From the NCBI RefSeq assembly GCF_001721645.1, contig NZ_CP017141.1, positions 6,448,001-6,512,000 of the forward strand: a DNA stretch of 64,000 nt, read 5' to 3'. Under the pieces are notes generated by a model that was not told the origin of the DNA, ran no database searches, and saw only the letters and a program-made list of their open reading frames with translations. The DNA is from Pedobacter steynii. GTDB taxonomy: Bacteria; Bacteroidota; Bacteroidia; Sphingobacteriales; Sphingobacteriaceae. Shown piece after piece: positions 7,890-15,860 of the stretch (position 1 is the stretch's first letter; the number at the start of each line of letters is the position of its first letter). The position numbers and the translations under genes were made by a program.

Positions 7890-9026
7890 TTAGCTATCTT
7901 CTACCCCAGCATCACAGTCATTAGGGCAGCAGCGATATTCCTGTGATTTTTCGAGTAGTTCTATTTGCTTACGCAAAAGTTCATTTTGTAAATGGATACG
8001 TTCTCTTGCAGCGGGTTCGCAGGTGTTACATTCATCCAGACAACCTTTTACAATGACACCGGCAGTTGGCAAAGAGAACTCCATCGAAAACTCAAATTTC
8101 TTCCGGTAAGCCGCAGAGATCTCACCTTTATCATCTAAGATACCTGCCGCAATCAAATCTTTGTTGAGCTCTTTTAAGGCTTCTTCACGCATAGCAGGTG
8201 TGATGGCCGGATTGACAAAAGCAAGATTGGTAACTCCTGAAACGCTGATTAGTTTTTCTATACTTAGCAATTCAAATTTTACGACCTGCTTTTTATTCAT
8301 CCGGTAAAAAAAATACGAGATGGCGTGACAGCCATTAGGGTTCGAGAACTCCCTGGAAGAAGATTCGAAATGATCTTCTGACTGGCCCTCCGCGTGGACC
8401 TTGGTGGCAACCTCGCCAATCGAAATAGAATGCGCTTTATGTGTCGCATTTACCGCCTGACTTGCAGAAGCCCGCATGTTACTGCTTTGGCTGTTTAAAT
8501 AATCGAGTGTAGAAGAACCGTTGTGATTTTTAGTAGCATTACTGCTCGAATCTACACCCGGACTAAACGGATTGATATCAATACTGCTGCTCGAGCCGCC
8601 GCTAAAGTCCCAGTGGTCTTTATTTTCACTACTTTGATGTCCTGACTGGCTGCTTTCCATATCAGAAAAATAGCTTTGCGATGCTTTCATAAAGTACTGT
8701 TCTTCTGATATCTGTTCAGAACGGTAACTCAATTGGGTGCTGGCATCATAGGTAAACCGGCTTCTTCTATCGGTGGTAACCAGGCGCACTCTTTCGCCAG
8801 GCAATAAGGTGGTGGTATAAACCGGATCACCCAATACATTACCTACGGTACACCTGCTTAATCGAAAGCTGATTAATAGTTGGGCTATCAGAGCAGTTTG
8901 CCGGTCCTGCCCCCTTATAGCCAATGGGTAATTTAAAGTGCGTGTAAAAACAATTACATCGCAATTGCTGTCCTTTAACAATTCAGGACAGCAGGGAACT
9001 TTTAGGGATTCATCTTTTGTTTCCAT
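7890..9026 (-). CDS. conserved protein of unknown function, Ser/Asn-rich middle
   Basis: 378 residues and no signal peptide. About residues 1-100 form a structured part with LGDPVYTTTLLPGERVRL and TTDRRSRFTYDAST. About 100-215 is strongly Ser/Asn/His-rich, probably a flexible helix or coiled linker. It is followed by EDHFESSSREFSNPNGCHAI and SYFFYRMNKKQVVKFEL, a beta-rich segment. The C-terminus is a helix with two cysteine clusters (CLDECNTC, CCPNDCDAG). I recall this arrangement (LLPGE-V-RL, SREFSNPN-CHA, FFY) as a recurrent but uncharacterised family in Bacteroidota and other phyla. It is the first gene of the minus-strand unit running down to 4797. Confidence 0.7.
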   Translation of the reverse strand: METKDESLKVPCCPELLKDSNCDVIVFTRTLNYPLAIRGQDRQTALIAQLLISFRLSRCTVGNVLGDPVYTTTLLPGERVRLVTTDRRSRFTYDASTQLSYRSEQISEEQYFMKASQSYFSDMESSQSGHQSSENKDHWDFSGGSSSSIDINPFSPGVDSSSNATKNHNGSSTLDYLNSQSSNMRASASQAVNATHKAHSISIGEVATKVHAEGQSEDHFESSSREFSNPNGCHAISYFFYRMNKKQVVKFELLSIEKLISVSGVTNLAFVNPAITPAMREEALKELNKDLIAAGILDDKGEISAAYRKKFEFSMEFSLPTAGVIVKGCLDECNTCEPAARERIHLQNELLRKQIELLEKSQEYRCCPNDCDAGVEDS

Positions 9027-9159
9027 TTTTTTAAAATTTATTCTTATTCAATAGGGATGTTTAATCAGGATAATTGAGACAGCCATTTGGATTCCTTTTT
9101 TGATAGATTAAAGTTCCAATGAATACCGGCCCGACACAAGGTAGCCGCCACGGATTTTG

Positions 9160-9179
9160 CATGCGTGTTATTACGCATG
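9160..9179. promoter_or_regulatory. inverted repeat in the divergent intergenic region
   Basis: CATGCGT at 9160-9166 is a perfect inverted repeat of ACGCATG at 9173-9179 with a 6-base spacer. It lies about 115-135 bases before the start of the 9295 gene and a similar distance from the divergent gene at 9026. A dyad with this spacing could be an operator for a dimeric regulator such as the LuxR-type protein at 11265. This is inferred from position and symmetry only. Confidence 0.3.
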
Positions 9180-9234
9180 AGCAATATGGCTTTTACGCAA
9201 TTATTAATAAAAGGCCGTTTATTGACGCTAAGTC

Positions 9235-9266
9235 TTTGAAATACAGTTGATAAATATCTAATTTTA
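9235..9266 (+). promoter_or_regulatory. Bacteroidota-type promoter of the 9295-11918 operon
   Basis: TTTG at 9235-9238 and TAATTTTA at 9259-9266 are 20 bases apart. This fits the phylum's -33 TTTG and -7 TAnnTTTG elements (last base A instead of G). The gene start is 29 bases downstream. Confidence 0.4.
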
Positions 9267-9294
9267 GTAAACCAAACTAAACGAACCTATAAAA

Positions 9295-9768
9295 ATGGAA
9301 ACTCAAAACAGACAACACCCGATTGATGGTACCGAAGGCAATCCAATTGATTCAAAGATTGCCGCTGCCTGGACTACTAACTATCGCATCATGAATCCGA
9401 ATGAAACGATTTCGTATTTTTTTGGCAATCAAATTATACAGCAAATCCTTAGTCAGCCTGATTGTTTAGGCATCCGCATCTACTATGCGAATGAATTAAG
9501 GTTAAATTGGTTTCAGCGCATTGTGATTACCATAAGCAATTTTTTGCGTTGGATTGTTGGCGCCTACGGCGTGAAGCACCTGATTTTGGTAGGTAGTGAT
9601 AAAGATGGTATAGATCAGATACCGGAGGAAGTGCCGACAATGGATCCGGCAGGTTCACAAAAGACAATGATGGCCATGTCTTTTAATAAACAAAATTATA
9701 TTATGGGTGAGCAAGCCTCGCCATGTCCGGGTGGTGCGGGTTGTCCGGACAATAAACTGACCAGTTAA
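9295..9768 (+). CDS. conserved protein of unknown function
   Basis: 157 residues and no signal peptide. Features I recognise from a poorly described Bacteroidota family: IDSKIAAAWTTNYRIMNPNE near the N-terminus, then SYFFGNQIIQQILSQPDCLGIRIYYA, then HLILVGSDKDGID; the family usually has a similar FFG...GIRxYY...LVGVD backbone. Here a hydrophobic insert of about 25 residues (WFQRIVITISNFLRWIVGAYG) separates the last two blocks. The C-terminus is Cys/Gly/Pro-rich (ASPCPGGAGCPDN). It is the first gene of an operon with a membrane protein, a histidine kinase and a response regulator, so it may be part of, or a target of, that signalling path. No biochemical role is known to me. Confidence 0.65.
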   Translation: METQNRQHPIDGTEGNPIDSKIAAAWTTNYRIMNPNETISYFFGNQIIQQILSQPDCLGIRIYYANELRLNWFQRIVITISNFLRWIVGAYGVKHLILVGSDKDGIDQIPEEVPTMDPAGSQKTMMAMSFNKQNYIMGEQASPCPGGAGCPDNKLTS

Positions 9769-9778
9769 AAAACAGATC

Positions 9779-10441
9779 ATGTCAACGCCTCTCCTTTTGC
9801 AAAACTTATCAAGCTTATCTGCACTCTTTCCCATAGTGGCAGCAATAGTTAACCGCAGGCACTTAAATCATCTGCAAAAAATTGCTGCTGTCTTTTTTAT
9901 CATCTCTGCTCTGTTTGATTTTAGTTTGTTGTTGGTGAGGCATTTTAACATCACCTTAATTACTACCGGAGGACGTGCCAATAATGCGCCTTTAATTCAT
10001 CTGTTTATATTGGTAAGCGTCTTTTTTTATGCGTTAATCTACTTTTATGCCTTTAATAAATTAACTTTAAAAAAGCTCTCTATAATTTTTGCAGGAATAG
10101 CCGGAGTACTGATTTTAACCAATGCCTTTTTTATAGAGGGTTTATCAAAGTTTCCTTCAATCGGTAATACCATTTTAAGCGTAACCTTGATTTTATTGTC
10201 TTTGTTATATTTCTGGCAATTACTGGATCAGGTTGAAATTGTCCGCCTTGAAAAGCAACCCATGTTCTGGATAAGTGCGGGGGTATTATCGTATTGTAGT
10301 ATCAATATTTTTTTATTTATGCTCATAAGGTCTTTGGGATCTTTGTCTCAAAACTTTTGGACCATCCACTCTATCATTAATATAATAGCTAACTCATTAT
10401 TCGCAATTGCCTTATTTTGCAAACCACGGAAAACGATATAA
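9779..10441 (+). CDS. multi-pass membrane protein, probable sensor partner
   Basis: 220 residues that are almost entirely hydrophobic, with about seven predicted transmembrane helices (first at about residues 10-25, then regularly to the C-terminus at about 197-213). No transporter signature is visible. The layout resembles 7TM sensory or membrane-anchoring modules often encoded beside Bacteroidota histidine kinases. Its last 25 bases overlap the kinase gene, which implies translational coupling and a shared complex. Function inferred from context only. Confidence 0.7.
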   Translation: MSTPLLLQNLSSLSALFPIVAAIVNRRHLNHLQKIAAVFFIISALFDFSLLLVRHFNITLITTGGRANNAPLIHLFILVSVFFYALIYFYAFNKLTLKKLSIIFAGIAGVLILTNAFFIEGLSKFPSIGNTILSVTLILLSLLYFWQLLDQVEIVRLEKQPMFWISAGVLSYCSINIFLFMLIRSLGSLSQNFWTIHSIINIIANSLFAIALFCKPRKTI

Positions 10442-11214
10442 CCGAAGTACTCATTATTGGTACACTTGTGGTAGTTTTGCTACTGGTATTTTTGTTTTTG
10501 TTTGTCATCCTTTACCAACGAAAGACCTTAAAATACCAGGAAGAAAAACGTAAAATGCAGGCTGAAGTACAGAACAGTTTCTTGCGCGCAGTTTTTGAAA
10601 CGCAGGAAAGTGAACGCAAGCGCTTATCAGTTGACCTGCACGATAGCGTCGGACAGGTATTATCAGCGATCAAATTAAACCTGCATCGCATTGATAAATT
10701 ATCTGGAAATGCCGAAAATGCCTCCGCCCTGCTGGCCTGTACCCGCAACTTAACCGACGAATGTATACAGGAAATACGCAACATTATTCATAATGTGTTG
10801 CCTCCGGTTTTAATAGATTTTGGATTGACCGATGCACTGCAGGATCTGTGCAATTATGTACAGCAAAATACGGGCATGCAGGTCATTTATAGTCAGAATT
10901 TAAATGGAGAACGCTTTAAACCAGAAATAGAAATCACACTCTACCGCATGATACAAGAGCTGTTTGGCAATGCCATAAAACATGCGCAGGCTTCCATAAT
11001 TGAAATTACTTTAAGCAAAGAAGCGGAACTGCTCTGCTTAAATTTTAAGGACAATGGCATCGGCTTTAATAAAAAAACCATTGTACATGGCTTTGGTTTG
11101 AAAAACCTGCAAAGCCGGTCCCAACTTATAAAAGCTGACATCAAAACCTGTTCAGAAATCGAAAAAGGCACCCAAACTACGATTACTTTAAATATCAATA
11201 AACTTGACAGTTAA
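10417..11214 (+). CDS. NarX/DegS-type sensor histidine kinase
   Basis: 265 residues. The start is probably TTG at 10417, inside the end of the previous gene: the next in-frame ATG (about residue 47) would remove the only transmembrane helix (EVLIIGTLVVVLLLVFLFLF, residues 9-28). A short coiled linker leads to the HisKA_3 box SERKRLSVDLHDSVGQVLSAI, where the His in DLHDS is the phosphoacceptor. The HATPase domain follows with its N box (LFGNAIKHAQAS) and the G boxes DNGIGF and GFGLKNLQSR. There is no extracytoplasmic sensor domain, so the membrane protein encoded upstream may provide the input. Its cognate regulator should be the product of the next gene, 50 bases downstream. Confidence 0.9.
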   Translation: MQTTENDITEVLIIGTLVVVLLLVFLFLFVILYQRKTLKYQEEKRKMQAEVQNSFLRAVFETQESERKRLSVDLHDSVGQVLSAIKLNLHRIDKLSGNAENASALLACTRNLTDECIQEIRNIIHNVLPPVLIDFGLTDALQDLCNYVQQNTGMQVIYSQNLNGERFKPEIEITLYRMIQELFGNAIKHAQASIIEITLSKEAELLCLNFKDNGIGFNKKTIVHGFGLKNLQSRSQLIKADIKTCSEIEKGTQTTITLNINKLDS

Positions 11215-11264
11215 CTTATTCCAGGCTATATTTATATACTTAACCACCACCACAGCATCAACTT

Positions 11265-11918
11265 ATGGACTTAATAAAATTAGCTATTGCTGATGATCAT
11301 AAAATTTTCCGTGAAGGTTTAAAGTTCACTTTAGAAGATTATGTCCAACTAAACTTAATTATAGAAGCAACTGACGGAAAAGACTTAATTGCTCAGATTA
11401 CCAATAACAAACCCGATGTTATTTTAATGGACATTAAAATGCCCGAGATGGATGGCATGCAGGCGATCACCTATATTCATCAACATTTCTCAGACACTAA
11501 AATCCTGGTGCTTTCTATGCATAACGAAGACAAATATATTTTAAATGCGATGCGTTTGGGGGCTTCAGGTTATCTCTTGAAAAACGCCGAACCTGAAGAA
11601 ATACTGGATGCTATTGTAACCGCGCACACTAAAGGTTTTTATTTTAATGACAATCTATCCGTGACGATGGCTAAAGAATTGTTGGGTGCAAATTTCATGC
11701 ATCGTTTACATGAAAAAGACGCCCGGCTAAATGAACGCGAAATTGAAGTACTTAAACTTATTTGTGAAGAATACTGCAATACTGAGATCGCCGATAAATT
11801 ATTTTTAAGTGTACGTACTGTTGAAGGTTACCGTACCAGATTGTTGGAAAAAATAGGTTCTAAAAACGTTGCAGGCCTGGTTATGTACGCAGTAAAGAAT
11901 GGAATAGTTACTATATAA
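11265..11918 (+). CDS. NarL/FixJ-type response regulator with LuxR HTH
   Basis: 217 residues. The receiver domain (about 1-125) has the acidic pair in LAIADDHKIF, the phosphoacceptor Asp in DVILMDIKMPEMDG and the conserved Lys in YLLKNAEPEE. The C-terminal GerE/LuxR helix-turn-helix is at about 150-210 (LNEREIEVLKLICEEYCNTEIADKLFLSVRTVEGYR). It acts in the cytoplasm as a phosphorylation-dependent transcription factor, almost certainly paired with the kinase immediately upstream. Likely targets include its own operon or the divergent 4797-9026 unit, since a dyad lies between them; that is inference. Confidence 0.92.
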   Translation: MDLIKLAIADDHKIFREGLKFTLEDYVQLNLIIEATDGKDLIAQITNNKPDVILMDIKMPEMDGMQAITYIHQHFSDTKILVLSMHNEDKYILNAMRLGASGYLLKNAEPEEILDAIVTAHTKGFYFNDNLSVTMAKELLGANFMHRLHEKDARLNEREIEVLKLICEEYCNTEIADKLFLSVRTVEGYRTRLLEKIGSKNVAGLVMYAVKNGIVTI

Positions 11919-11990
11919 CTCTTAAATTGAGTGTATACACAATATTTGGTCTTTATTAGCGTCTATATAGGTGAGAGCGTTAATTTAGAT

Positions 11991-12026
11991 AAAGCGGGAA
12001 TGGTCGGAGGATCATTTCCGCTTTCT
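11991..12026. terminator. bidirectional terminator
   Basis: AAAGCGGGAATG at 11991-12002 pairs with CATTTCCGCTTT at 12013-12024 (one G:T pair), followed by a T-rich tract. It separates the response regulator operon from the convergent lipoprotein gene whose stop is at 12030. Confidence 0.7.
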
Positions 12027-12029
12027 TAT

Positions 12030-12626
12030 TTACTTTTCGTATACTGGAATGGTTAGACTTTGTGTGAAACCAGGTGTACCAGCTACCATGATTAAGATAC
12101 TGCCATTGGTTTCATTAGCCGAATCGATATAAAGCTGCCCCTTCTTCCCTATACCAAATTGCATTTTTGCAGAGGAAACCGACCAAAAAAATGGGGGCAC
12201 TCCCCTCAGCGACAAGTCATGCCTGGCCCTAAAATAACCCTTTTTCAAATGACCTTTTAGAACCCCCGTTTTTAAAGGAGCATTCCCCTTATATAATATT
12301 GCTGTAAGGTGCTTTTTGTCGGACAGCTTCAATTCAATATGCGTTGCCTGAGCTATTTCCAGAGAATCTATGTCCTTAGAATTCTTAAAATAATACCAGA
12401 CCACTGTTGAAATGATCTTGCCCTTATAGGATCCGGTTTCAATCGTCCGGCTAACGTTGACAGGATACTTTCCCATTGTCATCGGTGCTTGTAATGGAAC
12501 AAGATCTGCACGTTTAGGTGTTTTAAGGCTTACACATGAACTAAAGAATCCCAGAACGAAAACAGCAGCCAGTACGGCTTTCTTTTCAACGATTGATATT
12601 GAGGTCTTTTTTTTCTTTCCGTTCAT
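12030..12626 (-). CDS. lipoprotein of unknown function
   Basis: The start is set at 12626 because that ATG begins a lipoprotein signal (basic MNGKKKKTS, hydrophobic core, lipobox FFSSC near residue 31); the in-frame ATG at 12722 adds 32 residues that do not fit a signal. The mature part has about 165 residues in beta strands (TGSYKGKIISTVVWYYFKNS, GVLKGHLKKGYFRARHDL, QLYIDSANETNGSILI), which suggests a small beta-barrel or sandwich anchored in the outer membrane. I recognise no family with certainty. The next gene is divergent. Confidence 0.7.
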   Translation of the reverse strand: MNGKKKKTSISIVEKKAVLAAVFVLGFFSSCVSLKTPKRADLVPLQAPMTMGKYPVNVSRTIETGSYKGKIISTVVWYYFKNSKDIDSLEIAQATHIELKLSDKKHLTAILYKGNAPLKTGVLKGHLKKGYFRARHDLSLRGVPPFFWSVSSAKMQFGIGKKGQLYIDSANETNGSILIMVAGTPGFTQSLTIPVYEK

Positions 12627-12817
12627 GGATGTTCTGAAGTTTAGCCTTACTGATGCTTTCTTTGTATGAAGAGTGTAAACAATGAGATTTCTTAGGATAA
12701 TTATTCTCTCTAATATAAACATGTTTCACCGACACAAACAAAGAAATTTTCTATGTCTAACTTTATTTGAAACAGGTTGTTAAATTAAACCTTAAATTTG
12801 GCCAGCTAAATGATATC

Positions 12818-13861
12818 ATGTCTTATCCCTTTTCAATTTTCTTTACTATTTTCTTTTTACTCATGTCCAATGTTCATGCGCAAAAGAACGAGCAGACAAA
12901 GGAAAGTATACTATATTATTTTTGCAGCCCGGACAGCGCTTTTGTAGGAGTAAAAGATCAGCTGGGTAACATCATTATTCCGGCTACGTATCGTGCAGGT
13001 TTCAATTACGATTTCAAACATCCCATTACCGATCCTGTAATAGAATTCCAGGACACAGATGTTCAACCCAAAAGAAAAGACAGTCCGGCTATCCCCATAG
13101 GCGATGTCTACAGCCGGGAAGGCAAATTTTTATATCATGCCCAATTCTTCGATAATGGTCTGGACTATTATTCGGAAGGCTTTCGTCGTTACGTAGATGG
13201 TGATAAAATTGGATTTGCTGATAAATATGGCAATAAAGTGATCCCTGCACAATGGAATTTCGCTACTCCTTTTCATTATGGTTACAGTAGGGTGTATACC
13301 GGGAAATGGACAAGAAAGTACGATAAGAGCGATGAACACTGGACTGTAGTACCAGACGCTCCCGATACGGATATCCATATGATCAACGTTAAAGGAGAAA
13401 AAGTAAGCCCTTTGGCGAAACAACAGAACCCGAAAGATTATTTTTCGGACGGCAATTATTACCCTTACCCGTTTTCCTATACAGCTAAAGAACAAAAAAT
13501 CGCAGATCAGCTCAACAGCCTTGAGGTATTAGGTCTGATAGCCCGGCTCAGATTCAGCGATGAGCAACAGGATACCCCCAGATTACAATTTGAAATTACC
13601 GAATGGCCTACCAGTCGTTTCCCTTATTATACCTTGCAGGGTTACCAGAATCAGCGGGCAGAAGATGACTACATATTTACGGTGTCTGAAGATGGCAAAA
13701 ACATCTTCCATTACTCTTTTTTTATCACTGAAGAGCAGAAATCCTTACAAAAATGGATAGTTTCTGAGTTAGAAGAATGTAAAAAATACATCAGAAATCA
13801 CCCCAATGCTCCGTATAGGTTTGATGTAAAAAAACATTTGAAAGAATGGAAGAATAAGTAG
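12818..13861 (+). CDS. secreted WG-repeat-like protein
   Basis: The start at 12818 is preferred over 12767 because it opens a signal peptide (MSYPFSIFFTIFFLLMSNVHAQ). The 347-residue product has WG-type beta repeats: FVGVKDQLGNIIIPATYRAG near residue 45, IGFADKYGNKVIPAQWNFAT near 130 and a decayed third unit around HMINVKGEKVSP. The C-terminal 130 residues differ and lack repeats (FEITEWPTSRFPYYTLQGYQ). WG-repeat proteins are common in Bacteroidota and mostly uncharacterised. A weak promoter element TAACTTTA lies at 12758-12765. The DUF4142 gene follows after 33 bases. Confidence 0.7.
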   Translation: MSYPFSIFFTIFFLLMSNVHAQKNEQTKESILYYFCSPDSAFVGVKDQLGNIIIPATYRAGFNYDFKHPITDPVIEFQDTDVQPKRKDSPAIPIGDVYSREGKFLYHAQFFDNGLDYYSEGFRRYVDGDKIGFADKYGNKVIPAQWNFATPFHYGYSRVYTGKWTRKYDKSDEHWTVVPDAPDTDIHMINVKGEKVSPLAKQQNPKDYFSDGNYYPYPFSYTAKEQKIADQLNSLEVLGLIARLRFSDEQQDTPRLQFEITEWPTSRFPYYTLQGYQNQRAEDDYIFTVSEDGKNIFHYSFFITEEQKSLQKWIVSELEECKKYIRNHPNAPYRFDVKKHLKEWKNK

Positions 13862-13894
13862 TAGTTTTAACCGAACATCCAAAATCAAATCCCC

Positions 13895-14590
13895 ATGAAT
13901 AAACTCCATACCATCGCAATTTCAGCCCTGCTATCCTGCCTCTTTTACTCCTGCGCGACTTCCAGAAGTTCGTCCACGGAAGAGAAAAAGAAACGTACAA
14001 AAATAACCACCATTAAACCCGGCATTAAGAACCCTACAGGATCGGTAATTAATGCAAGCGGCGACGGACTTTCACAGGGCATTAATCAGCCAAAGGGTGC
14101 TGGCTCAAGAGAAAATGCAACTCATATTGCCAGCAATGCCATTGAAAGGGCAAACGAACTGGCAAAAAGTAAACAGCAAAAACTGGACGGACTTACAAGT
14201 ACAGAGCTGATCAACGGAATGATAGCCGCACAGCAAACAGAGATCAGTGTAAGCAGTAATACCCGGAAAACAACGGCAAATGATAAAATCAGAGACTATG
14301 CCAGCATGATTCTTAATGGCCATGCTACACTTACAGGTGAACTGAAAAACCTTTCTACACAGAAAAATATTGCACTGAGAGAAGAAGTTTCATTAAAAAA
14401 AGCTTCTAAAACCGATCTGGAATTTGTTAAAATGATGATAGAAAGCAACCGCAACCTCATCTCACTTTACACGGCAATGAGTCATTCTGAAGATCCGGAG
14501 CTGAAAGCCTTTGCTCTAAAGCAATTGCCAGCCTTGAGAAAACACCTGGAGGCCGCTCAGGAATTGACTAAAGAAGTAAAACCGAATTAA
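13895..14590 (+). CDS. DUF4142 domain lipoprotein
   Basis: 231 residues. The N-terminus is a lipoprotein signal with lipobox FYSC (Cys near residue 21), followed by a basic, low-complexity linker (residues about 25-75). From about residue 85 the DUF4142 four-helix bundle follows: QKLDGLTSTELINGMIAAQQTEI, then a segment with KIRDYASMILNGHATLTGEL and KTDLEFVKMMIESNRNLISL. DUF4142 is ferritin-like in outline and often found in stress-related envelope proteins. The motif Q-x-E-I in helix 1 and DYASMILN-H in helix 2 are conserved in the paralogue at 62824-63396. Function in the envelope is not known. Confidence 0.8.
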   Translation: MNKLHTIAISALLSCLFYSCATSRSSSTEEKKKRTKITTIKPGIKNPTGSVINASGDGLSQGINQPKGAGSRENATHIASNAIERANELAKSKQQKLDGLTSTELINGMIAAQQTEISVSSNTRKTTANDKIRDYASMILNGHATLTGELKNLSTQKNIALREEVSLKKASKTDLEFVKMMIESNRNLISLYTAMSHSEDPELKAFALKQLPALRKHLEAAQELTKEVKPN

Positions 14591-14760
14591 GTAAGCTCCT
14601 GCTGTCGGGCTTCGCTTACAACGGTTAACCGGAACGGCCCATAGACCTGCCATGGACATACCTGGAACGTCTTTTTGAACATTTTGGCGTTCCAGATACG
14701 TTCCAGATACGTTCGACGTACGTTCCAGTTAACCGTCGTTATCGAACAAGCTTACAACTT
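14591..14760. repeat. structured intergenic repeat with nested direct and inverted repeats
   Basis: AACGGTTAACCGGAACG at 14620-14636 is the inverted complement of CGTTCCAGTTAACCGTCGTT at 14721-14740 with small differences. Between the arms, CGTTCCAGATA occurs twice in tandem (14689-14710), followed by two related CGTTC units. GTAAGC (14591-14596) is complementary to GCTTAC at 14614-14619. This resembles a dispersed intergenic (REP-like) palindromic element. It lies between the convergent genes ending at 14590 (+) and 14783 (-), where it may also stop transcription. Confidence 0.55.
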
Positions 14761-14782
14761 GCTATAGCCAAATACATTATAT

Positions 14783-15718
14783 TTAGGCATTAGCTGTAGC
14801 CATTTTATGCAGCATACGACCTGCTTGTTTTTCATTATTCTTTAAGGGTAACCCGGCAACCAGATATTGATGGCTAAATCCGCTCTTTTCTTTTAAATCA
14901 TTCCATTTAAAACTGGTTTTTCCAAGAATGATCCCATCGTAGCCAACCTGGCTTAGTACGACTTCTTCTTTTTTCGAGTTTCTGGAAATCATAGCGCCGC
15001 TCATCACCTTTGTGCCGTTTTTTCCGATGATGAAATCAACATATGCTGATCGCCCGGCTAAATAAATATTACTATAAGATTTATCTTCGGCATTCAGATT
15101 AGAAAGGCAGATCACGAAATCACATTTTTTTTCCGTTTTCAGGAATGCTGACACCTTGTTCAGCGAAAGATAAGGATCCTGAAAGCGAAGACCTTCTACC
15201 TGCACTTTTTCAGCGAGGCCTGTAATTCCGATTTTTAAACGACCAAAGTGAATAATCACATAAGTCTTCACCTCTGCAGATAAAGCAGGATTACTGAATT
15301 TGTAATTACAACTTACCAGAGGAAAGCTCAGATCAGGTAGCAATGCCGCCAACTCCTCCTGTCCTGCGCTCAATTCATTTGCCCCGATAGCTGCAGCATG
15401 ATAGCCGGCCCTGTTCATCTGAGAAATGACTTCATAGGCAGGTACCTTTCCCATGAAATTTCCCACATCCAGAATCAAGCCTGAATGCTCCTGTCTTTCA
15501 ATAAGCTTGTGAATTTCCCTTAAGCCCCCCAGCTGTTCGGCATTACTTTCTAAATGGCCCTTCAGGTTACCGGTATGATAAACTGTCAGATGGTGCCCAT
15601 TTGCTAAACTCTTAATTGTTTTATTCACCTCAGCGAGCGCTGACAACGGACTGCTTACCAAGGCAGTACCAGCGAGAATAGATGCATTTTTTAAAAATGA
15701 TCTGCGTTTTGATTCCAT
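14783..15718 (-). CDS. exported metallophosphoesterase-like protein, probably inactive
   Basis: 311 residues. The N-terminus has a Tat-like signal (KRRSFLK, then a hydrophobic core to SALA). The body follows the UshA/5'-nucleotidase metallophosphoesterase layout, but the metal-binding motifs are altered. The usual HTNDxHGH is HTGNLKGH near residue 48; the usual LDxGD is LDVGN near 85; the usual GNHEFD is GANELS near 118. Asp, His and Asn ligands are therefore lost at three of the motifs, so catalysis by the standard mechanism is unlikely. The product also stops well before the C-terminal domain of full UshA. It may bind nucleotides or act as a scaffold. It is divergent from the tail-collar operon and shares its intergenic region. 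Confidence 0.7.
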   Translation of the reverse strand: MESKRRSFLKNASILAGTALVSSPLSALAEVNKTIKSLANGHHLTVYHTGNLKGHLESNAEQLGGLREIHKLIERQEHSGLILDVGNFMGKVPAYEVISQMNRAGYHAAAIGANELSAGQEELAALLPDLSFPLVSCNYKFSNPALSAEVKTYVIIHFGRLKIGITGLAEKVQVEGLRFQDPYLSLNKVSAFLKTEKKCDFVICLSNLNAEDKSYSNIYLAGRSAYVDFIIGKNGTKVMSGAMISRNSKKEEVVLSQVGYDGIILGKTSFKWNDLKEKSGFSHQYLVAGLPLKNNEKQAGRMLHKMATANA

Positions 15719-15804
15719 GAAGCATTAATTTGAAGACGAATATTACAAAAAAAATCTGCTAAACGACAAAAAACAAGATATATTATATTTATTTTAAAAT
15801 TTTC

Positions 15805-15835
15805 TTGAAATAATGGATATTTAAATATAATTTTA
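15805..15835 (+). promoter_or_regulatory. candidate promoter of the tail-collar / giant cargo operon
   Basis: TAATTTTA at 15828-15835 matches TAnnTTTG except for the last base. CTTG (15804-15807) lies 20 bases upstream as a weak -33 element. The first gene of an approximately 20-kb run starts at 15861. A second TAATTTTA at 18742-18749, just before the giant gene, may be an internal promoter. Confidence 0.35.
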
Positions 15836-15860
15836 TTTGGATAATCTAAAACTCTCTCAT

